Positions 43,355-52,457 of a DNA stretch of 64,000 nt are shown one piece after another (position 1 is the first letter of the stretch; every line of letters begins with the position of its first letter). The translations under genes and the position numbers were made by a program. Origin of the DNA: Magnetospirillum aberrantis SpK (lineage in GTDB: Bacteria; Pseudomonadota; Alphaproteobacteria; Rhodospirillales; Magnetospirillaceae); the NCBI RefSeq assembly GCF_011022235.1, contig NZ_JAAIYP010000034.1:248001-312000 (forward strand), in the 5' to 3' direction. The notes beneath the pieces are model-generated. The model worked only from the letters and a program-made list of their open reading frames with translations. It was not told the DNA's origin and ran no database searches.

Positions 43355-44014
43355 TCAGGCGATGGTCGGGCCGCTGGCCAGCGCCAGGCGGGCGCGGTCG
43401 AGACAGGCCCTGCGGTCGGCGAAGCCGTTGGCGTCGCCATAGGCGGCCGTCTTCCGGCCGCGGTTGATGATGTCGGCGATGGCGTCGAGGTTGTCGGCGT
43501 CGGCCAAGGTGTTGAGGCCATGGCAGGCCCAGAACCATCCGACCGAGGCGGCGGCATGTTCCGGGCGCTCCAGCAGCTCAGGGTGCTCGATCAGGTCGAG
43601 CCCCAGGGCGACGCCGCAGGCGGCATAGTTGTTTCGAAAGGTGATGCCGATAAGGCCTCCGGCGCGATAGCGCCAGCCGTCGCCGCTGAGCTCGTCGCCA
43701 TTTCCCTCTCGCCCGGCATAGACGTGGCTGGCGATGCGTTGGGGCTGGCGGGAATATTCATCAGCGAGCTGGGGCGTGAAGTGCCGCGGGAAGGTGGACA
43801 ACAGGCCGGCCGCCGAATAATTCATGTTCTCGCGGACATAGCGCAGGCTGCCGCTTTCGTGGGCGATCTGGGCGAGCCAGTGCTGCAATCGCAGGGGCGT
43901 GGTGATGCTGTGGCGGCGTGCGGTGGCGTCCAGCGGCGCCGCGTAAGCGGTGATGTCGCAGGTGCGGGCGAACGGCATGGCGGCGCGCAGGAGCGCGGTC
44001 GTGATGATGGTCAT
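43355..44014 (-). CDS. Glycoside hydrolase family 19 endolysin
   Basis: A 219-residue chitinase-like peptidoglycan hydrolase. The catalytic region is LAQIAHESGSLRYVRENMNY, with Glu53 and Glu62 as the acid/base pair; YRAGGLIGITFRNNYAACGV and the Trp-rich VGWFWACHGLNTLAD segment complete the GH19 fold. No signal peptide is visible, so export relies on the holins. The ATG at 44014 follows GAGGAGGG. It sits between the LydA-like holin (4-base gap) and the 3TM holin. Confidence 0.9.
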   Translation of the reverse strand: MTIITTALLRAAMPFARTCDITAYAAPLDATARRHSITTPLRLQHWLAQIAHESGSLRYVRENMNYSAAGLLSTFPRHFTPQLADEYSRQPQRIASHVYAGREGNGDELSGDGWRYRAGGLIGITFRNNYAACGVALGLDLIEHPELLERPEHAAASVGWFWACHGLNTLADADNLDAIADIINRGRKTAAYGDANGFADRRACLDRARLALASGPTIA

Positions 44015-44018
44015 GGCG

Positions 44019-44363
44019 TCAGCCCTCCTCGCCACCGTTGCGCGGCAATCCGGTCGGCTCGGCGCCGAAATACCGGGTCGCTACGACCTCGAGGCCGCGG
44101 GGGCCCAGCCAGCCGACAACACCGGCCAGGGCGTGGGTGGCGAGCGGCGGCAGGGAAAGCCACTCTCCCAGGCCGCCGGCCAGGATGGCGCAGAGAGCGG
44201 CCGTCGGCGGCTCCCACGCCAGTTCCCACGACCACATGCGGCGCTTCCCGAGACGGACGAGGCGGCGGTGATACAGCAGGCGCGCCAGAAGCGGCGCCGG
44301 CAGAAGGGCGAGTACGGTGGCCGTGATCGCCCCCCACTCGCTGGCGATAGACCTCTCAGGCAT
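44019..44363 (-). CDS. LydA-like phage holin
   Basis: A 114-residue protein with three hydrophobic segments and the C-terminal GGLGEWLSLPPLATHALAGV then VGWLGPRGLEVV, matching the LydA/phage_holin_3 family. The N-terminus MPERSIASEWG precedes helix 1. It is the first lysis gene after the terminator at 44383-44405, has AAAGGA upstream, and is followed 4 bases later by the endolysin. Confidence 0.8.
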   Translation of the reverse strand: MPERSIASEWGAITATVLALLPAPLLARLLYHRRLVRLGKRRMWSWELAWEPPTAALCAILAGGLGEWLSLPPLATHALAGVVGWLGPRGLEVVATRYFGAEPTGLPRNGGEEG

Positions 44364-44382
44364 CTGCTATCCTTTCAGGCAT

Positions 44383-44405
44383 AAAAAAACCGCCTCGCGG
44401 GCGGT
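44383..44405 (-). terminator. Rho-independent terminator between tail and lysis genes
   Basis: On the minus strand ACCGCC, loop CGCGA, GGCGGT and then seven T. It ends the tail/fiber transcript 22 bases after the DUF4376 gene and immediately precedes the holin gene. Confidence 0.9.
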
Positions 44406-44427
44406 AATCGGTCAGAGCACGATCTGA

Positions 44428-45030
44428 TCAGGACGGCCACCCTGTGGTGTAGTCGTATCCGATGATCGCTTTTCTGGCTGCGATGGGGTCATCGACATCG
44501 TCCTCCATGGCATCGATGGCGGCACAGTGTGCCGCCTCGGCATTGAAGCATGCCTGAACGTGGTCGGCGATGGCCTCTGCCATTGCGATGATCTGCTCGT
44601 TGGTGGCGTCGAGAAACCCGGAGGGCGTCTTGAATTTGCGGACGGCAGACGGATCCCCGGCTATCGCGCGGCTGTAGGCTCCATTCAGCAGAACTTTCGT
44701 CCTGTCATCTGTCGGAATGGCGACGCCAGCAACCGTCAGACCTCCGGTCTCAATTCCATAGCGATACTCTGCTACCTTGGCCTTAGACATTTCTTTTACT
44801 TGCTCCAGGGGGCGCGGGGTGACGGTATAGCTGATGCGCGCCCCGTCCTTGACCTCAGTGATAATGGCCACGTCGTCCAGGTCTGGGCGCGTGTCAATGT
44901 CGACGACCTCATAGCCGGCGTTGACGCGCTGTTCCGCCGTCATTGCTCCGATGCGACGTGCCACCCCGGAGATTTCAACGGTGTCGATGTCCGAGAAATA
45001 GAGGCCATCCTTGTAGTAGATCGCTGACAT
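44428..45030 (-). CDS. DUF4376 domain protein (tail-fiber associated)
   Basis: A 200-residue protein. The C-terminal part with YRYGIETGGLTVAGVAIPTD then DRTKVLLNGAY and ATNEQIIAMAEAIADHVQAC is the DUF4376 domain, commonly encoded next to phage tail fibers. The N-terminal SAIYYKDGLYFSDIDTVEIS is beta-rich and probably fiber-like. A chaperone or fiber-tip role is inferred. It follows the LamG fiber gene with no gap. Confidence 0.8.
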   Translation of the reverse strand: MSAIYYKDGLYFSDIDTVEISGVARRIGAMTAEQRVNAGYEVVDIDTRPDLDDVAIITEVKDGARISYTVTPRPLEQVKEMSKAKVAEYRYGIETGGLTVAGVAIPTDDRTKVLLNGAYSRAIAGDPSAVRKFKTPSGFLDATNEQIIAMAEAIADHVQACFNAEAAHCAAIDAMEDDVDDPIAARKAIIGYDYTTGWPS

Positions 45031-46632
45031 TTATGGATTTCCTTGCGCTGTCGCGGGGACATTGTTGCTTCCAACTGTCGGTTTCTTGTCGTAGGTCGCG
45101 ACCCAGGCGTTGGTGCCGCTGGCGTTGTAGGTCGCACTGGCGGTCCTGATCTTGAACCCGGTCGCCAGCCTGTCGGCGTGGGTGCCCCAGATCACCGCAT
45201 TGCCGTTGACGCTCAGGGTCTCGGGCACCGCGCCGGTATAGACGCACGGGCCATCGGCGTTGACATTACCGATGAAAGTGCCGCTGGTCGCGCCCGTGGT
45301 GGCCGCAAGGTTGGCGGTGCAGATGTTTTTGTAGCCGGCGACACTCGGGATGAACCCACCAAACCGCGCCGTCGTCGTGCCCGCATCGTAGGCATACGCA
45401 AACGGAATGACGAATTCGCCGGGGTTTGCTATCGCCCCGCTGTAATAATTCGCACCGTCCCGTTTGATCGTGACGGTGTTACCGTCAAAATCAAACAGCA
45501 GTTCAAACGATGCCGCCGCCGATGACATTGACTGGTTCGTCAGCCCTGCGCCGAAATTACAGACACACCCATTGTCCGACACGCCACAATATGCGGCCTG
45601 CGCGCCGCCCCAAATGAGACCGTCAACCCCAGCGCGCCGTCCGGCCTGGGAGAGCTTAACAATTCCGGCGAACCAATATGTGCCGGCGAACCCTGCGCCG
45701 GGTGCCCCTGTCGCCGGCTTGTCCACCTTAAACGCCCACTTGCCGGAATTGGGAATCGCCAATGACCCAAGCGTCACCGCATAACCAGCTGCCGACGTGT
45801 TGGTCAGCGTGGTGTTGCCGTTGCCATAATAGGCATAATCCGTACCGATGGATTGCGGAGTTAAGGAGTTCAGCGTGGCGAACACGTTGGTCGGGCTGTC
45901 GCCCACCACGTCGGATGCGGCGAAGCCAACCGGCGTCCAGTCGTTGCCCTGTCCAGAAGCGTCGCCGCCCAAATCGGCCACGTTCCACGGAGTACCGAGG
46001 TGAAAGCCGTTGGTGCCGAAATCGACACCCAGTACCTGTTTCGGTCGCCACGATCCGGTGACCGGGTCGATCTGGCCGAAATGATCAGGGGGCAACGCGG
46101 CTCCGTCGATCAGGATCGGTTCAGCGATATAACCCCGCCAATAATTCCCGGCACCATCGCGGCCAAAGTAATGAGGGATGCCAGAGGCATTAACGGCCGT
46201 GAGAAGATTGGCCGTGATGGCATTCGACGTGGCGAAGACGGTGACCTGTTGGCCGTTGACGTAGAGGTTGATGGTCTGCGTAACCGTGTCCACAATGACA
46301 ATAACGTGGAACCATGCGGTCGGGTCGCGAAAGACCTGACTGGTCACCCGCCACGACGTGGCACCGCCGGAAATCTGGATCTGATCGGCAGCGCTGATCT
46401 CGACATTAAACAGCGTACTGTCGTCTCCGCTCCCGTTCGTCGCATAAAATAACCGCTGCCTTACACCCAAGGAACCTCGCCGCACCCACCCGCCAATCGT
46501 AAATGTCCTCCGGTTCCCCGCCACGGACGGCGTGCGGGTCAGATACTGCGCCCCCCGGAACAACAGGGAATTGGTGATATCGTATGAACCTTCACCGGCA
46601 ACACCGCTCATCATCATACTGTCGGCGAACAT
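45031..46632 (-). CDS. Phage tail fiber with LamG/SPRY-like beta-sandwich domains
   Basis: A 533-residue receptor-binding-type protein. The N-terminal half has a concanavalin/LamG-like domain (FTIGGWVRRGSLGVRQRLFY to WFHVIVIVDTVTQTINLYVN). The second half has SPRY-like sequence (WAFKVDKPATGAPGAGFAGT to FELLFDFDGNTVTIKRDGAN). The ATG at 46632 has GGAGG seven bases upstream; a GTG at 46638 overlaps the previous stop. It lies between the 205-residue fiber gene and DUF4376, in the distal tail module. Confidence 0.8.
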   Translation of the reverse strand: MFADSMMMSGVAGEGSYDITNSLLFRGAQYLTRTPSVAGNRRTFTIGGWVRRGSLGVRQRLFYATNGSGDDSTLFNVEISAADQIQISGGATSWRVTSQVFRDPTAWFHVIVIVDTVTQTINLYVNGQQVTVFATSNAITANLLTAVNASGIPHYFGRDGAGNYWRGYIAEPILIDGAALPPDHFGQIDPVTGSWRPKQVLGVDFGTNGFHLGTPWNVADLGGDASGQGNDWTPVGFAASDVVGDSPTNVFATLNSLTPQSIGTDYAYYGNGNTTLTNTSAAGYAVTLGSLAIPNSGKWAFKVDKPATGAPGAGFAGTYWFAGIVKLSQAGRRAGVDGLIWGGAQAAYCGVSDNGCVCNFGAGLTNQSMSSAAASFELLFDFDGNTVTIKRDGANYYSGAIANPGEFVIPFAYAYDAGTTTARFGGFIPSVAGYKNICTANLAATTGATSGTFIGNVNADGPCVYTGAVPETLSVNGNAVIWGTHADRLATGFKIRTASATYNASGTNAWVATYDKKPTVGSNNVPATAQGNP

Positions 46633-46634
46633 GC

Positions 46635-47252
46635 TCACGCCTCCTCGACCGAATAGGCTACGGCGATGCGGCTGGTGGAGATCACCTCGTAATCAAGGCG
46701 CGCCACGCCGCTCGACGGCAGGCTGGCCAGCGACGCCATGGTGGTGGTGCCGTCACTCGACACGCGCTTGAGGCCGGTCCACCAGCCGCCCGGCGTGGTG
46801 TAGCTGCCGGCGATGATGCGGATAGTTCCCTTCTGACCAGCACAGTTGGCGTCGATGGTGGGGGCGCCCAGCGTCAGCGCCGAGGACAGGGTAATCGCGA
46901 AGTTCTGGTATTGAGTGAAGTCGAGCGTCACCGTGCCGCCAGCCGTGCGGGTGTCGGTGGCGATCGGGCGCTGCGGCTTCGTCCACGACTGAGCAACGTT
47001 GAGTAGACCGGCGAGAGTAAGGCCCAGATTGCCCTTGGCTACCGCCGCGTCGGCCAAGCCAGAGAGATTCCCCGCTTTCGTCAACACCTCGGTCGCCGCC
47101 GGCGTGCCGAGCGCGGTGCGGGCCGCTTCAGCGGTGCCGGCGGTGCCGAGCACGCCGGCAAGGAAGGCGCGCAGGTTTGTGATGAACGTCTTCTGATCGC
47201 CCTCGGTCGCAGTCGAACCGGTGAACTGTGTGGCAACGGGCAGTTCGGTCAT
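46635..47252 (-). CDS. Phage tail-fiber-like protein, 205 residues
   Basis: A Thr/Ala/Gly-rich protein. The N-terminal region (FITNLRAFLAGVLGTAGTAE) and repeated ALGTPAATEVLTKAGNLSGL, typical of phage fiber shafts, precede a beta-rich C-terminal domain (GTVTLDFTQYQNFAITLSSA). It probably trimerises and connects the tip to the LamG fiber. It follows J by 2 bases. No named family is certain. Confidence 0.7.
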   Translation of the reverse strand: MTELPVATQFTGSTATEGDQKTFITNLRAFLAGVLGTAGTAEAARTALGTPAATEVLTKAGNLSGLADAAVAKGNLGLTLAGLLNVAQSWTKPQRPIATDTRTAGGTVTLDFTQYQNFAITLSSALTLGAPTIDANCAGQKGTIRIIAGSYTTPGGWWTGLKRVSSDGTTTMASLASLPSSGVARLDYEVISTSRIAVAYSVEEA

Positions 47253-47254
47253 GG

Positions 47255-50200
47255 TCAGTACCCCTGAATGGTGGCGTCTACGGTCGCGGAGATGCCGGCT
47301 CCGCTGGCATCATCGGCCCGCACCAGCGGCCCCGAGGTGTCCTTGTCGACGGTGCGGACGGTGGCGGCGGTGCCACCGATGAGATTGCAGACCACCACCT
47401 TGACGGCGCGGTAGGTGTTGGCGATCGGCAGGCGCGTTCCTTCCGGCGCCAAGGTGACGCCCTGCAACACCTCGGAAATGTCGGCGCCATCGAGCGTCGG
47501 CGTCATGGTGGCGATGCGCCCCCTGGTGGCGCCGAACCCGGTGGTGACGCGGAACCCCCAGGTGCCGGGCCGGGCCGGCATGTCGCCGGTCCATGGCTCC
47601 CACGGTTCCACCCCCCAGGCCGGCGCCGCATCATCCCCCGACCACGCCCCCGCCGCGTCGTTGGTCCAGGCCAGCCCTGCCGACGGCCGCCGCACCTCGA
47701 TGATGACGCTGCCCCCCTCGACTGCCAGGGGCAACTTGATGGTGTCGGCCCCGACGGCCAGCGGGAACTCGACATCGACCTCGTAGGTCATGGCTTTCCA
47801 CGATCCGGTCCAGGCAGGCGCCGCGTCGTTGGTCCAGGCCAGACGTCCCTCATTGGCGTCCCAGGCCAGGCCGCCGGCATCGTCGGCCACCAGGGTGCCG
47901 TCGTCATCGACGCTGCCGTTGATGATGATTCCAGGCCAGCCCAGGGCCATCAGGTCGTATTCCTCGACCACGTTGCCGACCAGGATGTCACCGAGGTTCA
48001 ACACCACCGAGGATGCGGCGATGCTCTCGTTACCTGAGGTGTCAAACCCCTTGGCCAGGATGGTGACGACGCCGCCCGGCAGGCCGGGTAGTGTGTAGGG
48101 GCTGGACGCGAGACGGCCCTGGTGCAGCGGCAGCGCGGTGGCGAAGCTACGATTGACGCCAACGTGGTAGCGGATCTCGATACCTTCGAAGTCCTTCTCG
48201 GCTTCGGCCTCCCAGCGGGCAACGCCGTCGCTTACCGTGAACATCAGGAGATCGGCCGGGCGTGCGGTCTTGCCGATTAAGGCGTGAGGCTCGGATGCCC
48301 GCCATTTCGACACCGCCCCGACCTGATTGACGGCGCGCAGCCGCACCAGATAGTCGGTGCCGTCGACCACCGGCGACAAATACGCCTCCTGCACCCCAGG
48401 CAGCACGTCAGGCTGATCCGCCCAGGTGGCACCGCCGTCCGCCGACAACTGCACCTGGATGCGATACAGGCTGGCATCGTCTGGGTCGGTCCAGGCGACG
48501 TGCAGGCGCGAGATGATGGTGCCGTCGCCCAGCACCAGCAGGCGGTCGGTGCCGCTGGATAGCGTCGGAACCGACGGCCGCATCACGACACGCGCCTTGG
48601 GCAAGCCGGTATCCGGCGCGGGGTCAACGAGTTGCTCCTCGTCTGTCGACCAGTCGAAGCAGCTCTCGTCGGTTTCTCGCAGCACCATGTCTATGCCGAG
48701 GCGCGGCGCATCATCCTCGCTGTCGCCGCCGCGCACCGCGAAAGCCCACGCCTCGATCTCGAAATACTTCCGCGTCCAGCCATAGCGGGCCAGCGTCACC
48801 GGGATGATGTCGTCGGCGCGATACGGGAAGCAGGTCAGCTTTCCCGGCCAAGTGATGCGCTGCTGCTGGCGACAGCGCAGCAGGTCGATCTTGACGATAC
48901 GCTGGCAGGTTGCCGGGCTGGTCGTGAACGGCAGCTCGACGTCCTTGTCGATCTCGACGCCGAAATTGGCGCGGATCGTCCCGGACCCGGCCGAGGTGAT
49001 GTTGACGGCCGTTCCGGCGACGGCATCGTCATGGCTGGCGGCCAGTTTGATGGTCCCGGCAGTCGCGGTCAGGATGACGAAATAGACGGTGTCGGCGGCG
49101 ATGCCGCCGGGCTGGACGTCGTCACTCCACACCCGGACCGGCTGGCCGGTGGTAAAGCCGGTCTCGTCCACCGTGATGGTGTCGGCGGTCGTGTCGATGG
49201 CGGTAACCAGAGCCTGGGGGCCATCCTCGGTGCGGTAGAAGTCCGACCAGACCGTGGGGAAGTCTTCAGCCTGCCAGAAACTGTCGGGGTTGGTATAGAC
49301 CCCGGCAACGGTGTTGAACAACTCCTTGCGGGTCAGGCGCGGCTCGAGCTGGATACCGCCGTCGAGATCATCCTCGGTCAGCTCTCGGGCATGCGGGGTG
49401 CGCCACGCCGCCGACATCAGGCGCCATTTGCCGCCGCTATCGACCGCGACGCCGCGATTGGCCGACAGCAGTTGCTTCATGATGGTGCCGTGGTCGGTCG
49501 ACAGCAGCACGGAGCCGTTGCAGGTGTAGCGCTTCTCGACCCCAGGCGCCTCGTAGAAGCGAACCTCGGCGACGCCGACACTGCCGCTGTCGGCGTTGAT
49601 CACCAGCCGCCTGGATAGGTACGAGGTGGTGGAAGAAAAGCCCGACGTGACTTCGACCACCAATCCGGGTTCGTCGTTGACCGTGCCAGAGGTGTAGATG
49701 GTGGCCCAGGTGGCGCCGTCGTCATTGCTACCCTCGACCGCCCAGGTGAAGGTTGAAGCGCTGTCGCAGATGCCATTGTCGATGCTGCCGACGAAGCGGA
49801 TACCGGCGATGGCGCGGGCCGTTGTTTCCACCCTGCCGATGGTGGCGCCGGCCGCGCCGGTGGCGCAGTCTTCCCACTCGTCATCATCGCTGCCGTCGAA
49901 CGCCGCATTGAGGCCGCCGCCGCCGGTCATGGTGCCGATCGCGGTCCCCTTGACCTGCGACACCTGACGGACGAGGCTGGTCTCGACCTCCTCGTCGTCG
50001 ATGTTGGCCGAGGCGATGCAGTCTGCGGTTCCGATGCGCGACGCCTTCCAGCCCCACCACTCCACCATGTAATCGCGCTGGCACAGCGTCGGGTTGTCGG
50101 ACCATGCGGTGGCGCCGGTGCGGGGGTCGAAGACCTTCTTGCCGCGCACGACCCAGCTCGGGTTCGGGATGCCGCTGGCGAACAGGCTGCTGTCATAGGT

Positions 50201-50827
50201 GAACTTGACGTAGACCTTGGCGCACCCGGCCTGGAGGTGGCTTTCCGTCCATTTCCCCGGGCACGCGGCGCGCAGCTTTTCATGGAAGGTGGCGTCGCCC
50301 TCCGTCGTCCCGAGACCGAAAGTGACCTCGACCTTGTCCTTCCAGTCGCCGGCCGTGACCTTGCCGTCGGTGCCAAACGGGATGACTTCCTCGTTCAGCC
50401 AGAATTCCTCGAAGCCGTCCACTTCATGGGCGGCGATGGTGTAGACGACGTGCAGCGTTTTGTTGTCATTGGTGACGTGGACGAAGGTCCGCTGGCCGGC
50501 GACACGGATCCGGCCATAGATGAGACGGCGGTAACCGATGGCGGTTGCCATGGAATGGGTGCGGTCGCTGGCCTCGTAGCGAAAGCTGTCGGCCTCCGCG
50601 ACGGCGGAACTGCCGAGCAGCGCGCCGGCGACACCGGAGAGCGTGCCGCCGATGGCGCCCATGGCGGCGCCGGACAGGATCGCCCCCTCCATTGCGGAGA
50701 CGGCGAAGCCGAGAAAGCTGGTACTGCCTGCGGTTAGCCCGAGGCCGAAGCCGATACCGCCGGTAGCCGCTCCGAGAATCGCACCGACGATGATGCTCTT
50801 GACGATGCCACCGCCACCGCCGCCCAT
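47255..50827 (-). CDS. Tail-tip host-specificity protein (lambda gpJ-like)
   Basis: A 1190-residue tail-tip protein. The N-terminus is Gly/Ala-rich and hydrophobic (MGGGGGGIVKSIIVGAILGA), like lambda gpI/J heads. Phage_tail_3-type sequence follows (YRRLIYGRIRVAGQRTFVHV, HEVDGFEEFWLNEEVIPFG). An insert at about 300-430 resembles a discoidin-like sandwich (FTWAVEGSNDDGATWATIYT), and later come fibronectin type III-like modules (about 760-950). Near the C-terminus a repeated AWTNDAA-x-AW module occurs, encoded by a 24-base direct repeat. Start at 50827 overlaps the previous stop by one base (TGATG). Confidence 0.88.
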   Translation of the reverse strand: MGGGGGGIVKSIIVGAILGAATGGIGFGLGLTAGSTSFLGFAVSAMEGAILSGAAMGAIGGTLSGVAGALLGSSAVAEADSFRYEASDRTHSMATAIGYRRLIYGRIRVAGQRTFVHVTNDNKTLHVVYTIAAHEVDGFEEFWLNEEVIPFGTDGKVTAGDWKDKVEVTFGLGTTEGDATFHEKLRAACPGKWTESHLQAGCAKVYVKFTYDSSLFASGIPNPSWVVRGKKVFDPRTGATAWSDNPTLCQRDYMVEWWGWKASRIGTADCIASANIDDEEVETSLVRQVSQVKGTAIGTMTGGGGLNAAFDGSDDDEWEDCATGAAGATIGRVETTARAIAGIRFVGSIDNGICDSASTFTWAVEGSNDDGATWATIYTSGTVNDEPGLVVEVTSGFSSTTSYLSRRLVINADSGSVGVAEVRFYEAPGVEKRYTCNGSVLLSTDHGTIMKQLLSANRGVAVDSGGKWRLMSAAWRTPHARELTEDDLDGGIQLEPRLTRKELFNTVAGVYTNPDSFWQAEDFPTVWSDFYRTEDGPQALVTAIDTTADTITVDETGFTTGQPVRVWSDDVQPGGIAADTVYFVILTATAGTIKLAASHDDAVAGTAVNITSAGSGTIRANFGVEIDKDVELPFTTSPATCQRIVKIDLLRCRQQQRITWPGKLTCFPYRADDIIPVTLARYGWTRKYFEIEAWAFAVRGGDSEDDAPRLGIDMVLRETDESCFDWSTDEEQLVDPAPDTGLPKARVVMRPSVPTLSSGTDRLLVLGDGTIISRLHVAWTDPDDASLYRIQVQLSADGGATWADQPDVLPGVQEAYLSPVVDGTDYLVRLRAVNQVGAVSKWRASEPHALIGKTARPADLLMFTVSDGVARWEAEAEKDFEGIEIRYHVGVNRSFATALPLHQGRLASSPYTLPGLPGGVVTILAKGFDTSGNESIAASSVVLNLGDILVGNVVEEYDLMALGWPGIIINGSVDDDGTLVADDAGGLAWDANEGRLAWTNDAAPAWTGSWKAMTYEVDVEFPLAVGADTIKLPLAVEGGSVIIEVRRPSAGLAWTNDAAGAWSGDDAAPAWGVEPWEPWTGDMPARPGTWGFRVTTGFGATRGRIATMTPTLDGADISEVLQGVTLAPEGTRLPIANTYRAVKVVVCNLIGGTAATVRTVDKDTSGPLVRADDASGAGISATVDATIQGY
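47651..47842 (-). repeat. 24-base direct repeat inside the tail-tip gene
   Basis: An identical 24-base sequence occurs at 47651-47674 and 47819-47842 (starting CGCCGCGTCGTTGGTCC), coding for part of the AWTNDAA module twice in the same frame. A shorter, diverged third relative lies between them. It marks a recent in-gene duplication. Confidence 0.8.
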
Positions 50828-51255
50828 CAGCCGATCCTCCAGGCCACCGAGCACCGCTCCAGCGGCACGAACTCCAGCCCGCCGGCGCGGACCGGGGTCG
50901 CGGCCTCGGCGCCGACGCAGATCGCCAGCGACAGGCCCTCATCATTGCTGGTCAGACAGACATCGCCGCGACGCGCCAGCAGCGGCGCGATCTCAGCCCA
51001 GCCGTGCTGGGCGGCCAGCTTCCGCATCACCTCGAGCAGGCCGCCGCCGCCACTGAACCGGGCCAGGGCGCGGATGGCGCCGCCCCGCGAGCGATAGCGG
51101 CCGCGAAACGCTTCGGCGCCGTCGATGCCGGTGATGTCGCGGACGACGTCGGCCGGCCAGATGCAGCAATCGAAGACGCCGCGCTCGAACGCGCGGCCGC
51201 GCGCCGCCTCGACCGCAGCCGAAAGGCGGCGTTCCCATCCAGCGATGCGGGACAT
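50827..51255 (-). CDS. DUF6950-type (NlpC/P60-like) tail protein
   Basis: A 142-residue protein with RAFERGVFDCCIWPADVVRD, where the Cys of FDC aligns with the catalytic Cys of NlpC/P60-like phage tail proteins, and AEIAPLLARRGDVCLTSNDE carrying an Arg-Gly-Asp-Val block typical of DUF6950. It probably helps the tail tip cross peptidoglycan or assemble. It lies 4 bases after the upstream distal-tail gene and overlaps J by one base. Confidence 0.8.
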   Translation of the reverse strand: MSRIAGWERRLSAAVEAARGRAFERGVFDCCIWPADVVRDITGIDGAEAFRGRYRSRGGAIRALARFSGGGGLLEVMRKLAAQHGWAEIAPLLARRGDVCLTSNDEGLSLAICVGAEAATPVRAGGLEFVPLERCSVAWRIG

Positions 51256-51259
51256 GGCG

Positions 51260-51829
51260 TCAGGACTTTCCGAAGGTGATGGTCTTGTCGACCAGCGAGG
51301 GCACGTATTCGAAACCCTTGTCGCCGGGGTGGCGGCGCTGCTGGTCCTGGTTGGTGTAGCGCCAGTTCAGCGCGGCATCGAGGGTGATGGCCGGGCTTTC
51401 GGTCCGCACCGTGATGGAACAGGTCTCGCCGGCATCGTCGATGGCGATGCTGTCGGTGATGTTGTCGGCCAGCGGATAGGGCTCGCCGATCATGGTGCCG
51501 GTCTGCTCGTCCAGCACCGCCAGCCACAGCTTGGCCGGCAGGCCGTAGCGGAAGTCGCCGATGGCCTGTTGCAGTCGCGCTGCCGGGACACCGTCCAGGG
51601 TGAAGGCCATGCCATTGGCCTGGAATTCCGTGGTTTCCGACACCGCAGAGACCTTGCCCAGGGTGCCGACGCCATAGAACTCGACGCCATCCCAGATTAG
51701 GGTGCCGTTGCCTGTCCAGGCGCGTTCGGCGCCGCTGCCGTAACCGATCTCGGCCAGCAGGATCGGGCACAGCCTTGGCGCCTGGGTGGCGGCGATCAGA
51801 TCGGCATGAGCGTCGGTGCGGCCGGCCAT
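51260..51829 (-). CDS. Phage distal tail protein, 189 residues
   Basis: A beta-rich protein starting MAGRTDAHADLIAATQAPRL, with WTGNGTLIWDGVEFYGVGTL and FTLDGVPAARLQQAIGDFRY, then SITVRTESPAITLDAALNWR. It belongs in the distal-tail slot between the minor tail protein and the NlpC-like gene; the content resembles proteins annotated DUF2163-like or simply phage tail protein. The exact family is uncertain. Confidence 0.7.
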   Translation of the reverse strand: MAGRTDAHADLIAATQAPRLCPILLAEIGYGSGAERAWTGNGTLIWDGVEFYGVGTLGKVSAVSETTEFQANGMAFTLDGVPAARLQQAIGDFRYGLPAKLWLAVLDEQTGTMIGEPYPLADNITDSIAIDDAGETCSITVRTESPAITLDAALNWRYTNQDQQRRHPGDKGFEYVPSLVDKTITFGKS

Positions 51830-51831
51830 GG

Positions 51832-52452
51832 CTACAGCGCCTCCTCGGCGGCGAAGTCGATGCCGTAGTGGTGCAGATCGTCGATGTCCCAGGCCATGAT
51901 GTTGCTGGCCATGCGGAAGACGCCGACGCAGTTCCGCGTCACCAGCTCGGTGGCATCGGCATAATCCTGGCGCAGGGCCGGCCAGACGTCGGTGGTCAGC
52001 ACCCCCGAGACGTCGAAGGCCGCCGGAGTCAGAACCATGTGCAGCCGCGTCTCCTCGCCATTGCCGAGTTGGAGGTAGTCGCCGGCCAGCACGGTGGCGC
52101 CCTCCTCCCCACCCTGGAGCGACAACTCGCGGGTCCGCGCCGAATGGGCGCCGTGCACGGCGATGCCGGTGGCGGCGATGGTGCCGCGCGGCATCCGGCC
52201 CTTGGGGTCGCCCAACAGGAAGGTGCCGAAGCGGCCGCGGAGACTAAGGCGCCATGCTACCCATTCCATGGCGGTGGAACGGATCTGCGGCGGCAGCGTG
52301 GCTTCGATGGCCCACGCCTCGCCCTGGTGGGCATAGACCTGCTGCGACAGGGTGAACGGCGATTGCGAGACGCCGACCACGGATCGCGGCTTCCAGCCAA
52401 GCGTCCGCAGCCCGGTCGCCGTCGGCAGCGCCAGGGGATAGGTGATGGCCAT
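51832..52452 (-). CDS. Phage minor tail protein, 206 residues
   Basis: A beta-rich protein: YPLALPTATGLRTLGWKPRS, SPFTLSQQVYAHQGEAWAIE, and GRFGTFLLGDPKGRMPRGTI, a pattern typical of the distal-tail protein following the tape measure. The last 40 residues include DDLHHYGIDFAAEEAL. It begins 5 bases after the tape measure stop and ends 2 bases before the next gene. Confidence 0.72.
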   Translation of the reverse strand: MAITYPLALPTATGLRTLGWKPRSVVGVSQSPFTLSQQVYAHQGEAWAIEATLPPQIRSTAMEWVAWRLSLRGRFGTFLLGDPKGRMPRGTIAATGIAVHGAHSARTRELSLQGGEEGATVLAGDYLQLGNGEETRLHMVLTPAAFDVSGVLTTDVWPALRQDYADATELVTRNCVGVFRMASNIMAWDIDDLHHYGIDFAAEEAL

Positions 52453-52457
52453 GGCCC

